From contig JAIRNL010000272.1 in NCBI GenBank assembly GCA_031258035.1, forward strand, positions 1 through 5,925: a stretch of 5,925 nucleotides of DNA, read 5' to 3'. The notes under the pieces are model-generated. The model searched no databases and was not told the DNA's origin. It worked only from the letters and a program-made list of their open reading frames with translations. Made by a program: the position numbers and the translations under genes. This document shows positions 5,771 through 5,925 of this stretch, one piece after another. This stretch comes from Azoarcus sp. GTDB lineage: Bacteria; Pseudomonadota; Gammaproteobacteria; Burkholderiales; Rhodocyclaceae. Within the stretch, counting starts at the first letter, position 1. Each line of letters begins with the position of its first letter.

Positions 5771-5925
5771 ATGGAACGCGAATCGATGGAATTCGATGTC
5801 TTGGTGGTTGGCGGCGGTCCCGCGGGGCTGGGAGCGGCTATCCGGCTCAAGCAGCTGGCTGCCGAACGTAACCGCGAGGTTTCCGTATGCCTGATCGAAA
5901 AAGGTGCTGAAATCGGCGCACACAC
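5771..5925 (+). CDS. Electron transfer flavoprotein-ubiquinone oxidoreductase (ETF-QO), 3'-partial
   Basis: Only the first 51 codons are in the window. ETF-QO is a membrane-associated FAD and 4Fe-4S enzyme that takes electrons from reduced electron transfer flavoprotein, itself reduced by acyl-CoA and related dehydrogenases, and passes them to ubiquinone. The visible part begins MERESMEFDVLVVGGGPAG. It has a beta strand, the dinucleotide-binding glycines G14-x-G16-x-x-G19, a helix with AAIRLKQLA, a second strand VSVCLIEKG in which E43 would bind the FAD ribose, and EIGAH, which leads into the conserved ILSGA of this family. The opening residues and spacing match bacterial ETF-QO closely, which separates it from generic FAD oxidoreductases, geranylgeranyl reductases and FixC. 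The ATG has a strong Shine-Dalgarno, AAAAGGAG, ending 6 nt upstream. The family is usually about 540-560 residues, so some 90 percent lies beyond the right edge, including the iron-sulfur and quinone regions. Confidence 0.88.
   Translation, partial: MERESMEFDVLVVGGGPAGLGAAIRLKQLAAERNREVSVCLIEKGAEIGAH

Noticed and set aside
5638..5925. Minus-strand frame covering the ETF-QO start
   Set aside because: It overlaps the clearly recognisable ETF-QO N-terminus and is a shadow of it.

Overview
This window looks like an ordinary chromosomal housekeeping segment of a GC-rich proteobacterium. A betaproteobacterium, perhaps Rhodocyclales-like, fits best: the MetH and the N-terminus of the ETF-ubiquinone oxidoreductase read like those of that group, and coding DNA is strongly G/C-biased at third positions. 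That placement is by recognition of protein sequence, not by a search.

Layout: (1) positions 1-3748, + strand: cobalamin-dependent methionine synthase metH, missing only its first few codons at the left edge. (2) 3749-3799: a short gap between convergent genes with two GC-rich hairpins and no clear U-tract terminator. (3) 3800-4354, - strand: an unrecognised small integral membrane protein of 184 residues. (4) 4369-5283, + strand: a secreted M23 (LytM-type) zinc endopeptidase. Its start codon is only 14 bp from the divergent start of the membrane protein. (5) 5330-5411, - strand: tRNA-Leu(UAA) with no encoded CCA. (6) 5412-5770: about 360 bp of noticeably AT-richer DNA with no gene I can support. 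It holds a perfect 10-bp palindrome, a very short Cys-rich ORF with a Shine-Dalgarno-like sequence, a perfect 12-bp tandem repeat and a possible promoter. (7) 5771 to the right edge, + strand: the first 51 codons of an ETF-ubiquinone oxidoreductase.

The genes do not form one operon. metH serves methionine and one-carbon metabolism, the M23 peptidase acts on peptidoglycan in the periplasm, the tRNA serves translation, and ETF-QO passes electrons from flavoprotein dehydrogenases to the quinone pool. Orientations alternate (+, -, +, -, +), so each is probably its own transcription unit. I see no mobile element, CRISPR array, defence system or phage gene. No undescribed system is evident. The points most worth a second look are the 14-bp divergent start-codon arrangement, an extended Cys-containing linker in MetH, and the AT-rich leader region before the ETF-QO gene.
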